A stretch of DNA of 64,000 nt from Chamaea fasciata. Taxonomy: Eukaryota; Chordata; Aves; Passeriformes; Sylviidae. The notes below the pieces were generated by a model that saw only the letters and a list, made by a program, of their open reading frames with translations, did no database searches and was not told the DNA's origin. The stretch is from assembly GCA_029207755.1 (NCBI GenBank), contig JARCOQ010000007.1, positions 43,729,656-43,793,655 of the forward strand. The letters are read 5' to 3'. A program made the position numbers and the translations under genes. Of the stretch, positions 48,401-61,245 are shown one piece after another (positions within the stretch are counted from its first letter, which is position 1; each line of letters opens with the position of its first letter).

Positions 48401-50078
48401 TAGATAGATGTAAATGTAGACAAGCACCTTCAAGACTAATGTTCCTGCCTAAAAGAATAAGGAAGAACAACCATTTAAGTAATGAAGACAGGCACTATGA
48501 ATTAATAAGGCCTTCTCATGAAGAAAGTTAAACAAACCACACAAAATCGCCTCATCCTACCTGAAAGTAGTTTAGATACTCAACATAAATTTAGCCTTCC
48601 GTTAAGCACTCTATTTAAAAATATTTATAGTTTAAAAGACATTGAAAACTAATGACGACTAAGCAGCAACATAAATAAGTATTCTTTATTTTCATGCTCC
48701 ACCTTGAAATTTTCTTCTTTATTAAATTAAATAATTTATAATTTCTCAAAAAAACCAGTTCCCTTTCACAAAAATATTGTGCTTGTATTTTGCTTTAAAA
48801 AGTATTGATAGAAAAAAGATTAAAACTGTAGTGATTTTAATTATACCTAAAAGCTAAAATGGGATGAGGGGAGACATTTATATTCACCATTGAGTTGTAA
48901 ACCATTTTATGTATTTTTATGCAAGGTAAAAAAATTAACATACAACCTGTTAATTAAAGAGTGAATTTAATTTTAATTTTAATAGTTGTCCACATGTTTT
49001 GAAGCAGGATGATGTGTTTCGTTTATATGACTTATGGAGCAGCAACATTTGGAAACTGACTGTTATATTCTTTTCAATGCATGTGTGTTCTACTCAGAAA
49101 GCCTGGTACTTAAGGCAGTGAACACTTCTTTTGATAGTAAAACAGTAATGTCCTGCCATTATTCACTCCAAATATCTGCTACTTACAACTGTCATATTTA
49201 CTAGCCTAAGAAACACATTCCTGTGTTTGCAGACTACTGTACATTTTAATCAATTTCTGTCTATCCCTGAACTGCAAGTGTTGCCCAGCTTTTGAGACCC
49301 GAACAAATCCTGCCATCTCTAACAAAACCATATTGGTTCCTATTTATTACACTTTCCAACCATTTGGGTAGGTGAATATTTAATTTTACAAGTGTACCTA
49401 ATTCTATTAAATGACTAGAATGAACTCCTCCTCCTTAAGTTAGAGTGGCTATGTGTATTTTGTCCATGTAATAACATTTGTAGGGTGGGAGAGAATTCAG
49501 GTTTCAAGAAAAATGCAAACTGGGGGAGAAGAGTGCCAAAACTAAAGGCCAGAAAATAATTTTTCTTTCCTGTGATTTGCTCCAGGCTTACTATATTACT
49601 TGGAGCTGGCAATGGTTTAAAGTATTGTACTGTTGGACAACATCCAACCTGCATGTCCAAGCATGATGACAAAGTGATTCAGTTGCAGCCTTATCTCCAT
49701 CTGGGCACTCAAGTCAAGTTACAACTGTTCTGACTGTCCGCGATGCATTGGCCCAGATAGAAACCACAATCCCAAAACAATCCTCCATAGAATCAATCAT
49801 TTACCAGACCTAGCGAGTGTATTCTGCCTAGTGAGTTATTCTTAACCATTGTGTGCCATGAACAGAATTTTCTCAAGAAGACTAGGAAAATAAACACATA
49901 TGCTGAACAGCTTTGAAAAATGTAATCCAAGAAACTGATGAGTCATGCTCATCTCATTGTAAATTTATACAAATCCACTGCTTTCCTGACATGTATCCTA
50001 GTAAAACCAAATACTGTATACTATTGGCATAGGCTTTTTTCATATAATAATTTCTGTCATTACCATAAATCTTTGGGT
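45451..50078. other. Unique A+T-rich DNA, no gene seen
   Basis: ORFs are at most 85 codons. An A18 run lies at 46996-47013. No mobile element was recognised. Confidence 0.5.
46996..47013. repeat. Poly-A homopolymer (A18)
   Basis: Eighteen A followed by CAAAACACA. Possible old retroposon tail, but no body was recognised. Confidence 0.9.
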
Positions 50079-50127
50079 TGTGGGGTTTTTTTGTGGTTTT
50101 TTGTTTGTTTGTTTGTTTGTTTGTTTA
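50079..50127 (+). repeat. GTTT tetranucleotide repeat with G/T lead-in
   Basis: GTGGGGTTTTTTTGTGG leads into about seven TTTG units (50097-50126). It is the complement-type counterpart of the A+C tracts. Confidence 0.95.
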
Positions 50128-53100
50128 GGCAAAATGATAATATTGCTATTGAAATGCTGCAGTAGCATGGGAGGCATTTTCTGTAATTTGTATTTTAATG
50201 AGAGGGAAAAATTAAAATTATTGCACTCACACAGACTTATTTTAGAATAGTTCATATACTCTTATTTTAATTTTCCAAAATTACTTTACAAAGTAATATC
50301 TTTTGAGGTTGTTAGCAATGCAAACTGATTAAACTGTTAATAATATTATGAAAGATTTAAAGAGTAGTCCATTATGATATAGAATAATTAATAATACTGC
50401 TTCTATTGCGAACATCTTAAAAGATTATTTTAATGAATGAATATTTACAGTATGTGAGAATTTCTTTTTTTTTTTAATGCATGCAAGCTGGCTTACAGCT
50501 GAATTGTCTCCCTCAACAACAGACGTTTTTCAATATTTAGAAACACATCACAGAGTAGTTTGCCACAAATTGACTAGATATATCCAGCTTTGAGTAACTG
50601 AATACCCTTGTGTTCAAAACATTCACAGAAGCAATGCCCTTCCTGAATCAATATGAGACTAGAATAAGATGATATTTTGCAGCTTTAGGAAGAAGTACAC
50701 AAATTTTAAGACAGTTTAAATGTACTTTTTGAAGGTTTCAGAAACATTTTGAAGGGGATTTACTAACAAATGCTAGAATGAGTAATTTTCTATGTGGTCA
50801 GGATATTGCATTAGCAATACAAAAGTTAGAAATAACATAGCTATACTTCCCCACTTTGAGCACCACAGCAGTCAGTGCAGAGGTGTGGCAAAAAACATTA
50901 ATTACATTTTGTGGTTTATCAGCTCTGGAGTCATCAGAGGTCAAATTCTGAATTTGAGGTCTAAATTAGAATATCTAATATCTCAAATGTCACAGCCAAG
51001 TTTATTTATTTTATTTTATTTTTTTTTAGAAAATCTTGTGGCCATTACAAATTAAGAAATGGCACATTTCCCCTTTTTTACATTCCTTGCAAAGAAAAAG
51101 GATTATGGAAGTAAATTACATTTACAACCTTTCAAAATTTCCTTTCTTCCTTCCCCCATGTATGTTGGGAGGACTAGCTGCACATTGACTACAACTTTTA
51201 TTTACTTTCAGTGGGATAACAAAACATTAGCTCTTTCCAAGACACAAATTTGCAAATAACTAGATTTGCAAGTATTCAATACTCATCAGGATCCTCTCTC
51301 AGAAGAGAAGTTGTTCTTATTGCTCTCATCCAGTCTCTTCAACTGCACTACTAATAGCAGACAGCTCTTAGCCTACATTTCTTCTTCCTCTTCCCTTTTC
51401 TCCACTTTCAGTCTTCAAATTTTCAAATTACAGTACATGTGATACAATTACTTAAAAGATAAATTTTGGTAAAAGCTCATGCAGTTTTCCTGTGTAGGTA
51501 CAATTAATAACAAATGATAATTATATTTCCTTATAAAATACTACTAAATACTACTGTAGAGTCCTTGATTATATGGAGATTCATGAATCAACTTTGGCAA
51601 AATTTGAGATGAGGCAAAATACACTTTTAGGAAATAAAAAGTCTATATTCTTCTTTGCAATCTCCTCTAGCAATGCAAGTCTCTTTTTGTGGCAGAGACT
51701 TCTCTGTGGTATGATCTCTGTTATTACTGGAAGTACCTTCTAGAAACATATTGGGCAGACTGCCCTTCACGTTTTGAATGTGGCCTATTTGACCAATTTT
51801 TGAAATTAAAATTTGCCGATAACCCAGATGGATAGGACATCCTTGATTAACAGCCATCTCTCAAACAAAGTAGATACTCAGGTCTGTTCTTTGCATGTAA
51901 GTCACAAATAAATGCTTTGGAAATGAGATTTTGGGAAATTCAATGTTTACTGACCATTTACTGTCACATGACGAAATCAGAGCATTAAAATATGTTAAAT
52001 ATGTCTGTAAATAATCTGGTCAAATGCCTTGATTTGCTAAGACAGCATTTAAATGTAATTTTCTAACTAACTAAAAAAAATACATGAAAGGGACACTCAA
52101 AAAAAGTGACAGAGAAACCAGTCAGGCCCAAGTGAATCTTGTACCTGTCTAGAGACAACTCTTTGTATTAGTGTGCATGTGTGCGTGAGATGGAAACTAA
52201 GTCTAGTCTGACAGGATAATGTTCAGAAATTACACTGATGTAAAATCACTGATGGAAAGGCTGTTTATGTTTTCATACTCTTAAAAATATCCTGTGTGTT
52301 TGTCTAGTTGATCAATTCTTTTCTTTCTATACTTGCCTTCACCCCCTCCCTCCCTTACTTAGACACTGGTCAAATGGCACCTCAGCTTCATCTGTTGAGA
52401 TTTACAGTCAGCTGGATCCAGTGAAGACCCATATTTTTAAAATTTGTGTATGTTGGTCCACACACACCCATGATAGAGAAAAATGGAACAGAATATGTGA
52501 CGGTTTTTCTCACTGGAGAAAAAGCCATAAATGAAACCAATTTTTAGCCTAAATATTCATATTACTCTTGACTGAGATTATCAGGTTTTTTCGCTTCCAT
52601 GAAGTGGCCCAAACCAAACAGCATGAATTCCAGGACGGGCCTCAAACACTTAGTAGCAGGGTTTAAAGGCAGGTAATAATATTCCTTGGGATGAGCAGCA
52701 AGACAAACCTATAGGAGTTACAAGTCAGTGACAGTGTTTATATGATGTAAGTAACATCACCATAAGGTGAAAGGTTATCTACCAAGACTTTGTGATTCTG
52801 CAATTTGATTACACTTTTCCCCCTAAACACAGATTGCAGAATTTTCTGTATTAAAAAATTAGTTTATTAATACATATAATATACATATGAACTATGTGTA
52901 TATATGTGCACAATACATAATATCAAGATATTAGTATGATGAACAGAAAAATGTTCTATTTACAGCCCTCTTGGATATATCTAGTAAATTGCAATCAGTA
53001 GATTTCTAAGTCAGTTTTAGTGGAAGAATGATAAACTTAGCCTTCTTACACTGCCATACCTTCTAGAAACAGGATTTATGCAAGACCACCTATCTATTTA

Positions 53101-53954
53101 GCATGAGAAACACAAACTCAATAAAGACTTCAATTCTTTCTTTCATCAATCTTCCTTGGCAATAAAAATGACATGGTGATCCTTACATTTCTCTTCATCA
53201 TATAATTCTATGCATTTGTCTTGATGATTTATAAAAGTTTTCTTCACTTGCAACATTCCCTCTACACTCAGTACTGGATTTTACTGCCCTGTTGGGGAAG
53301 AAATACTCTCATAGTGAAGGCACAGAACTGAGAGCCAACTTTAAGCAAACTTGCAGCTTAAGCATGGTCAATTTGTCTCAATTTCCAATTACAATAAAAA
53401 AGAACTGCATTTTTCTTAGTTACGAAGAGCTTGGAACTGCAAAATGGAAACAGCTCAGGTGTCTGATAGGACAAAATAAAAATCTTTTTAGGCTAGATTT
53501 GGACTTCAGCCAGACTGACCATCCCAAAATATCCAAATGCCGTAAAGCAGTTGAGATTCAAAAGCCACAAAGCCAACATTCAGCTCCGCTTTGTGGCAAA
53601 ACATAAAGTTATTTGAAATAAGGTTGCCTTTTTTAAGAGCCTTAGTCAAAAGGCCTGGTCAGGTCACCAAAGAAACTCGCATGGTTTTCTGGATTTCAAA
53701 CTAATCTACAATTCTGTCTGCCTTCTTACCATAGGAAATAACTATTTTTAGACCTGGGAGATTATTCTTTGTTACTTAGAAAAACTTCAGTTAGGGAACA
53801 TCAGTATAATAGACTAGGCATAACCCATGCAAGAAACTGTACTTAGGGTCAACATGACAGCAGAGTATATTGCTGTTAAGTGCTCAACAGCCAAACTAAG
53901 TCTTGTGGAATCTGATCCCTCCTTAATCACTTTTGAGAAAAAAATTTCAAAGAT

Positions 53955-53980
53955 CATTCATTCATTCGTACATTCATTCA
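53955..53980. repeat. ATTC tetranucleotide repeat
   Basis: Six ATTC-type units with one GTAC interruption. Confidence 0.85.
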
Positions 53981-54142
53981 TTTTTAACACGCTACAATCA
54001 GTGACACAAGCAAACTAAAGCCACTTGCATTCACTAGTGGTGTCCTTTGAATTTTAGGAAAAAGATTTGCTAAGATTGACTATTATTTGTCATACAAGTC
54101 CCTAAAAATATCTTTTTGCTTTATATTCCACCTCCTCCCTAG

Positions 54143-54160
54143 TTTTTTTTTTTTTTTTTT
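54143..54160. repeat. Poly-T homopolymer (T18)
   Basis: Eighteen T after a CCTCCTCCCTAG pyrimidine-rich lead. Confidence 0.9.
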
Positions 54161-56144
54161 GGTTTCTTGAACAGCATATTATATATCATTATACAATAGG
54201 AATGCTTAAAATCTAATTAAAATTTCTTGTTATTATTTCATTCCACTGCATAAATATCCATGTTACCATTTACTTGTGTTTGCTATTGACAAATATGAAT
54301 GTTGACACTTGTGACATGACTTTATTCTTACCTTCTCACTTTGTCAAAAGTAAATGTAAGATCTACATAACTAAACATGAAGAGTGCTGTGTTGAGGTTT
54401 ACTCATACAAGTACCTTTGCCAGAGTTTCTGTTTTCACTATTAAAACCTTCATCCTTCGATACTTTAGGCTTACTTCCTTAAATGCATTTCATTCTCCTG
54501 TATTTTCTCTTACAATACTGTTGTTATTTTAATGGTCTGTATACTTTATTGGAAAATAAATTAACATCTTGAATTACTAAACAAATCTAGACCTAGCTAT
54601 ATCCAATTAAAAGTATCATTAGCCCACAATGAACAGCTTTCTCCTACAAACACTGGCTACTTATCAGTTAAAAAATTTTATCACTCCTTCCTTATCCCCA
54701 ATACAGATAATTTTACACTCTAAAATATAAAATTCAGTTACTTTATTTCTCCCCTCCCCTCTTTTCATTTCTGGAAGCAACAACCACAAGTAAAATAAAA
54801 AACAATATTGTGTTCCAATTCCTTCCTAAATCCAAGTTTTTGACATTCCAAAGGCACAGTCCTTGATGCCCACAAATATAATTGCTGACATAGCTGTAGA
54901 CGGCTACAACACTTTTGCTTACCCTCTGTTCAAACTAATGGCAAAACAGCAGTAGACTGCAATGACAAACCTCATATCCTGAGCACTGTGGAAAACATTT
55001 ATCACTGGTCTAAGGCTTTTGGAGACAACACCTACATATATTTGGTTCAGAAAAAATTCTCCATTTTCTAAATTGAGAAATTAAGGAGGTAGTTAACAAT
55101 ATACCAAAATATTGATTATTATTACACTGATTGTTATTAATCAGTGAAATGCTGGTATATTTCAGCAGCTGATGCCTGATGTCTGAAAAACATGTTAAAC
55201 ATTTAGAAACAATATTTTCCTGCATCCCTTTCTTCAAATGGAGCCTACAAAAGAGTAATTTTTTTGTATAGTTTTGATTCCCCTTGTCTAAATATTTGTT
55301 AAGTATTGTCATGTACTGCTTAACATCTGCCACATTTGATTTCGGACACAGTTCTGTTTCAGTGATGAGTGAAAAGCTTCCTGGAGGTATATTTTTCAAT
55401 CATTAGTATTAATAAGGAGCTTGGGGATGAGTGCCTGCCTGAGCATTGGAAGCTCCCAATTTTGTGTTTAATAGGGTTCTTGCTCAGAAATGCAAAATTT
55501 GACAGTAATTTTAAAGCAGACCACTACAATAAACAGTGTTCATTTTGATGTTTTCCATAGTTTTAAGACCCTTCTTACAGGAGTTACGTCTCCCCAAGAA
55601 CAGCTGGTTTTGAGTTATCTATTATCTTTTAGTCTCAAAGGTCAGCTCCAGACCTAGGAGACATCTGATAGCTACCCCACTGATATGGAGAGAAATGGCA
55701 GTCTCTTGTGCAATGCCTGTGCTTCACAATAATGTCACGTGTTTCCCTTGTTCACATTTTAAAAAATGCCATTCTTATAACTTCTGGAATAGCCCTGCAT
55801 AGCACACCTAATAGCATGCACACGGGAGAAGAAAATACCTCAAAAAGTACATGTGAAAATGTACTAAGAACTAGGATATTAAAGGAAACGTTTTAAGTCA
55901 AAATATATCTGAAATAGCTTGTAAAAGTATATGGGTATATGGTTCTAAAAAGCACTGAGCTACATCATATCTGTGGTTTTTTTTAAACTGTGTGACCTCT
56001 TTGTAACCACCTTTATACTTCTCTGCTAGTACAATATTGTATATTTATATAAGGGATTATTAATAGCACATCTGCAATGTAATCAAATGCAGGATTCAAT
56101 AACAACATAGAAGTTAAAGTACCATGTTAATATAAAATTCCTTT

Positions 56145-56600
56145 TCAATTTTGGTCAGCCTAATTGACAGCTTCCCCTTGTTCTCTTTTTCATACTTTGT
56201 TTAAAATAACATATTTTTTCAGTTACCACTATGGCAAGAAAAGTGAGGAAGGAGAGACATAGCAGAGCAGGTTTATTTTGGTAACATTCTTGTTCATTTG
56301 GAAGAAGATTGCATTACATGCAGTTTGATCCCCAGATAAGAATGTTCAAAGAAACAGAATCAGAGGCCAATTATGAGCCTCCAGCCTTAAATCTGAAATC
56401 AAGGACTGTGTCAGTTTATTTAAGAAGAGAGCTTTTTAGTAAGTGAGCTGTGTTTGAGGAGTGATGCCCAATTAACTAATTGATCGGATAGAAAGCTGAA
56501 GCCTCTCATAAAAGAAAAAGGAAAAGCAATCACTTTGGAAAATCTTGCCACTTCCTCCTGTGATCATCCTAATTAGCTTCTGATAAAAATGATAAGTGAA
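56145..56600. promoter_or_regulatory. Possible conserved non-coding element
   Basis: This is a repeat-free block rich in homeodomain-type cores: CCTAATTGACAGC, GCCAATTATGAGCC, CCCAATTAACTAATTGATCG and CATCCTAATTAGCTTC. It also has a GATA site in CCAGATAAG. Clustering of so many TAATT cores in about 450 bp is suggestive of a developmental enhancer. No alignment was possible. Confidence 0.3.
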
Positions 56601-59586
56601 GGAGGTAGTAGAAAGGACGGATGTGAGAAACTAAGAAGCACCTTGGAGCAGTTGGAATGTGCCAAATATTTTAACCCAAGGTGTAACTGCTTTTTATTTC
56701 ATCTAAGTGCAATGAAGTTTAACGGAACAGAATTACATTTGACTTCCTTTACAATAACTGAAGCCTTGTGGCAGATTTTTATAAACAAATATTTAAAACT
56801 ATTTTATATTTTATTTTATCATTCATTGTATTTAACCCCAAGCTAACTATTCGGTGAAAAATCTAGAATTGTTTGGTGGTTTAATTATTTAACTGTTTGG
56901 GCATTTGAAAATGTCCATTGTAAATGTGTTGATTAAGTTCCACATGAATAATGAATTCTTTCAAAATTCTTTAGCCAAAGTAAAGTGTACACATACACAG
57001 CAGTATCATCAGTTTAGAAATATGACTAGTGATTTTTTGACAGCCAAAAAAATGAAAATGAAAAATAAATTGTTCAGAAAGGAAAATAACAGAAAACAAT
57101 GAATTGATAAGTCTTACCTGGGAGGAAGCAGGACAATTAAGGTTCTGAGTGTTGAGTGCTTTGGCCATTAAAGTTTACAAGTGTTAATGGTCTTAAAATG
57201 CCAATGGAAACACAAGATTATGATTGCAAAACCCTGGTGTTTACATTTCACACCAATAGTGTCACTGTTCATAGTGGAATGTGATGACCTTGATGATGAA
57301 ATACTGAAGTTCCTTCCTAGGGCTTGGACTTGAGGTTGAAAGCTGAGAAGTGTAGATTAATATGAAGAAAACACATGCAGGTCAATTAGCTTGTCATGCT
57401 CAGTGTATTCACTTCAATGTACCTTCATAAACCATAATGCATTTTAAAAAAATCTCTTTTAAAACCTTATCAGTGATTTCAAGTGTTGCAGAAAAAAAAA
57501 AAAAGGACATAAAGCCCTACCTTTTGTATGAGTTGTATCATTTCAGAGTTCAGCCACATTTTGTATTTTAGTTCAAGTGAATCACATTAAACAAATGTGG
57601 TCAGATGATGAAATATCAAGATGGAATCTAAACACCAGTAGGCAGCATGCAACACTAACTTGGAAAATTTTTCTCTGCACCTTCAATTCAGAAATTCCTT
57701 GCAATTAAAGACTGAGTCATAATTTTACACAAGTATGAAAAATTATGTGTAAAATAATTTCCCTTATATTGCGGCTTACTTTTAATGTATGTGGCAGCTT
57801 TGCTTTGGCAGACTCCCTATAGCTGCAACATTTGTTTTCAGTTTTTGCTCACCAGTGTAAAACTGAAATTATTTCTGTCAGCTTATCAAGGAACAGTTGT
57901 TTTCCATTATAATTTTCTTTAATGCATCTGGAAGATTATTTTATATTGCTGTATTTTCAAAGCTTATCTTTTTGTGTAAATGTTTAAGTATGCATTTATG
58001 AACATCCTGAGAATGGTAGTAATTATCACAAACCATATTCTCTTCCTCTTTTTCTCACTCTATAAAACACTTTCCTCCAAAGAGAGCTGCACAATATTTT
58101 GTGGAATTACTATGGGCTAAGTTCCTACTCACTGAAAGCAAGGGATCAGTTCTGCTTCTCAAAGTATGTTGTGTATAAAATACACCAATATATGTTCATG
58201 TTTTTAATTAGAGATGTACAGAAAATCATGCTATGAAAAGCCCGTGTCCATAAAGGAGACATATTGATTTTACAGTCACCTTACACCAAATTCAGAAGGT
58301 CTCTGTTTATGTTCTAGTCTCTTAGTCTTATCCTTCCACCCAGCTTTGGAAAGCCAACACAGCATGCTTAACAGCTAATTAGGGGCCCTGACCTGAAATA
58401 AGAGAAAGGTTTTGGGTCAAGAAGGGGATCAGGAAGAACTGAAAGACACAGCATCCTTTTCTCGCCTGTGCCTTCCCCATCCACTCTACCCCCACTGAAT
58501 TCTTGGAATGGAAGAATGACCATTTTTTGTGATTTTTTTTCCAGTATCATGAACTCTATCACCACACTGACTCCATCATCTTCTTTCATCCTTCATCCAT
58601 TTGTTTGCTTCTAGATAAAATTGCAAAGGAAACAAGCACTATTTTATTCAGATTTATTGAATGTATGTAAGAATTGACAAAAGATTCCCGGAGATCCATA
58701 CTATTTGTAAATTCATAAATCCTGTAAGACTGTACTGACAACATAAGTCATAACTGTCTTACTTTTTTCATTAATTATTTGATATTGCTATAGGAAATGT
58801 AAATCAGAAAATGATAACACAGTGAGTTTTAGATACTAGTTTAGATCACTTGTATATATGCTTTGTAATAAAATGTAATTTTTAGAGCTATGAGAGACCT
58901 TCTCGGCCGTTCCTTTCAAACTAGATATCTGTGATTTTTATCTAATTTTTGCATAGATACATTGAACATTGCCTAAACTTTTGAGTCATGGGTATAGTTT
59001 CTCAATTCAGATTTTTGTAGCAAAGCCACAGTGCACCTGATTACCATTCTGTCCTAGAAGCAGAAGCTACAAGCATATGTTTTTCAGGATATGAATGAAG
59101 AATCTCCTAGATTTACTTTAATCGTTTCCACTAAAACTCTTTTATACGCTTCAGTTTGCATTTCAAAGCTTCTCTAGAATAGAATTACATAAATTTAAAA
59201 ATCTTATTAGAGGGATTAAATTATAAATTATTAAAAAAAAAAGAAAGAAAAAAAACCCAATTGAAACACTATGCTGCTTTTGCCCACTCTCATCAGTGTT
59301 AAAATTGTTAATCTCTGCAAAGGGAAAAGACTATGTAACTTTGTGAACAAGAAAGAATTGGAAACATTATAAGAACAAGAAGGAATTGAAAAAAGTCTTA
59401 TTCAGGAAAAAGTGAAAGATCTGGTTTCCAGAAAATTGAGTGTTTTCAAAGTGTGAATTTAACTACAGTATTTGCAGATCCTTAGCACAGGGAAACCTGT
59501 ACTGATTCTTTAAGGCACAGACAACAGCAGACAGGTCTATCTGGGCCAGTTTTTCCATGCCAGAAATAATAGAATTGTGAAGGTGT
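56601..59586. other. Unique A+T-rich DNA, no gene seen
   Basis: ORFs are at most 85 codons. Short A runs occur at 57491-57504 and 59231-59255. No gene or mobile element was recognised. Confidence 0.5.
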
Positions 59587-59656
59587 GTTTGTTTTTTTTG
59601 TTTTTTTTGTTTTTTTTTGTTTTTTTTTTTTTTTTTTTGTTTTTTTTTTTTTTTGT
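59587..59656 (+). repeat. T-rich repeat with T8G units
   Basis: Runs of eight or more T are separated by single G, ending in longer pure T runs, about 70 bases in all. Confidence 0.95.
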
Positions 59657-60244
59657 TCTATGAGAGAAATTAGACACTTACAGTCGAGCTAATAAGGTAA
59701 CTGATGTGGAATATTCAATGACACAGTAAATGCTAAACAGAAGCATTTGAATCATTTTGTGTCTTTAAAAATCATTTCTAATTAGTACATGATGACTAAT
59801 GTTTTTGCTTATTAATTTCCCCAAAATGTCTTGTAAATTCATGTTGTTAATATCTAGAACTGATGCAACCCTTACTTAAATGTCAGAGATGTGTCCACAA
59901 CTCTGAAATAAAACACCATCTTGTAAAAGAATATACACTAGAGAAACAAATGATTTTAGATACAAGACTTATGAAGTAAAATATTTAATTGTTGGCAATG
60001 ATAAATAAAACTACATTTTTTGTATGATCTGAAATTTTCCATTGAAGTGAAGATGGCCCACAGAAAAGAACACAAATCTCCAAGGCAGCCTAATTCCTCT
60101 ACTTTCTAATGAATTTCGTGCTTAACTTCACACTTCAAATGTTAAAAAAAAACCTGTGTATGTGTTACTTAGCACTATATTTATACATATGAAAGTAAAA
60201 CTAATACAATACAGTTTGCATTGCATATAAATTCTTCTTCATAG

Positions 60245-60317
60245 GCTGTCAGTACATCCTTAAAGATGCATTCAGTAGGTTGGTTCTCTCCTATGAATCT
60301 GCAAAGGAAGTGCTTTG
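60245..60317 (+). other. Weak candidate internal exon (73 nt)
   Basis: The acceptor-like ATTCTTCTTCATAG ends at 60244, and a consensus GTAAGT donor starts at 60318. Two of three frames are open: one reads CQYILKDAFSRLVLSYESAKEVL, the other AVSTSLKMHSVGWFSPMNLQRKCF. No family was recognised. The next comparably flanked segment is 62994-63103. Coding status is unproven. Confidence 0.15.
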
Positions 60318-60838
60318 GTAAGTTTCTATATTCCTTTCAGGAATATGTGTTACTCAAAATATAAACATATACAAATGTGTATTTTGAGTGTAAAACAACA
60401 CATAGATAAAACAAAGAACAATTTTCAGTAAGTGATTCCACAGTGAATAAGAGTCTTTCATTCAGGAGTTTGAAACTGAACTAGAGCAAAGAATAGGGGC
60501 CCAGAATTTTTAGATGGAAAGGGAAAAAAGTAGTAAACTGCTTTGTTTCTAAAATGTAATTTGTTATTTTAAATTCCAGGTTCAGACATATATCTTTATC
60601 ATTTATGTTCACTTTCAAATACTGTTGCTAATGAAACAATTGTCTGAATCCATAGTTCAGCTACATTGAAATATTGGAAAGATAAGCGTAAATTTTACAT
60701 TTTTTTATACAATGGAAAATTATTATTTGTGAGTAAGGATATTTGATTATTTTTGGATTATCTATGAAGTTGTAGCCTTACAGTTTGTTTACTTTGTCAC
60801 AAATTCTAGCGATGAAAGTTTTACTTAGATATTATTTT

Positions 60839-60858
60839 ATATATATATATATATATAT
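60839..60858. repeat. AT dinucleotide repeat
   Basis: About ten uninterrupted AT units. Confidence 0.95.
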
Positions 60859-61084
60859 TTGGGAATAAAAGAGCAGTTGTCAAATTTGGTACTCAGGGGA
60901 AGTTAGCTTGAATTCAATCCTCTAAAAAATGAGCACCGACCAATATTTCTGGTTGCCAATTTCCCCTTCTTCAAGATGATACCAAGACTGAGTTAACAGT
61001 CAAGTGTTAAACCCTTGCTGGTTTTTTTTCATTATTATTATTTTTAAATGGCAAATGAAGCCTAACTGAAAATTTTATTGTTTT

Positions 61085-61245
61085 TATGTCCGCTTCCTAC
61101 ATGCATTAGCTCAGGAAGTGATAAAGCTGGAGCAATTACCTATGGCCTTTTCCGTGACTAATGCCAAGTGATTTCCTGAGTAGTTATAGACAATGGATCA
61201 GGAAATAAGCCTCGTGACCAGGAAGGTTTAATTATTTTTACAGTT
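61085..61245. promoter_or_regulatory. Possible conserved non-coding element
   Basis: Repeat-free block with CAGGAAGTGATAAAGC (ETS- and GATA-like words), GGAGCAATTACC, CCTTTTCCGTGACTAATGCC and GGTTTAATTATT. It is flanked by much more A+T-rich sequence. The enhancer reading rests on word content only. Confidence 0.25.

Larger units (their letters stand above)
50128..56144. other. Unique A+T-rich DNA, no gene seen
   Basis: ORFs of 104 codons (53292-53606 +) and 129 codons (55010-55399 -) lack recognisable domains and fit chance expectation. An ATTC repeat lies at 53955-53980 and a T18 run at 54143-54160. A segment from about 52496 looked faintly LTR-like but was not accepted. Confidence 0.45.

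Noticed and set aside
52496..52740. Possible LTR starting TGTGACGGTTTTTCTCAC
   Set aside because: It has an LTR-like start and a TTTAAAGG word, but no poly-A signal, terminal CA or target duplication, and no family was recalled with confidence.
55010..55399. 129-codon ORF on the minus strand
   Set aside because: No domain was recognised, and one or a few ORFs of this size are expected by chance at this composition.
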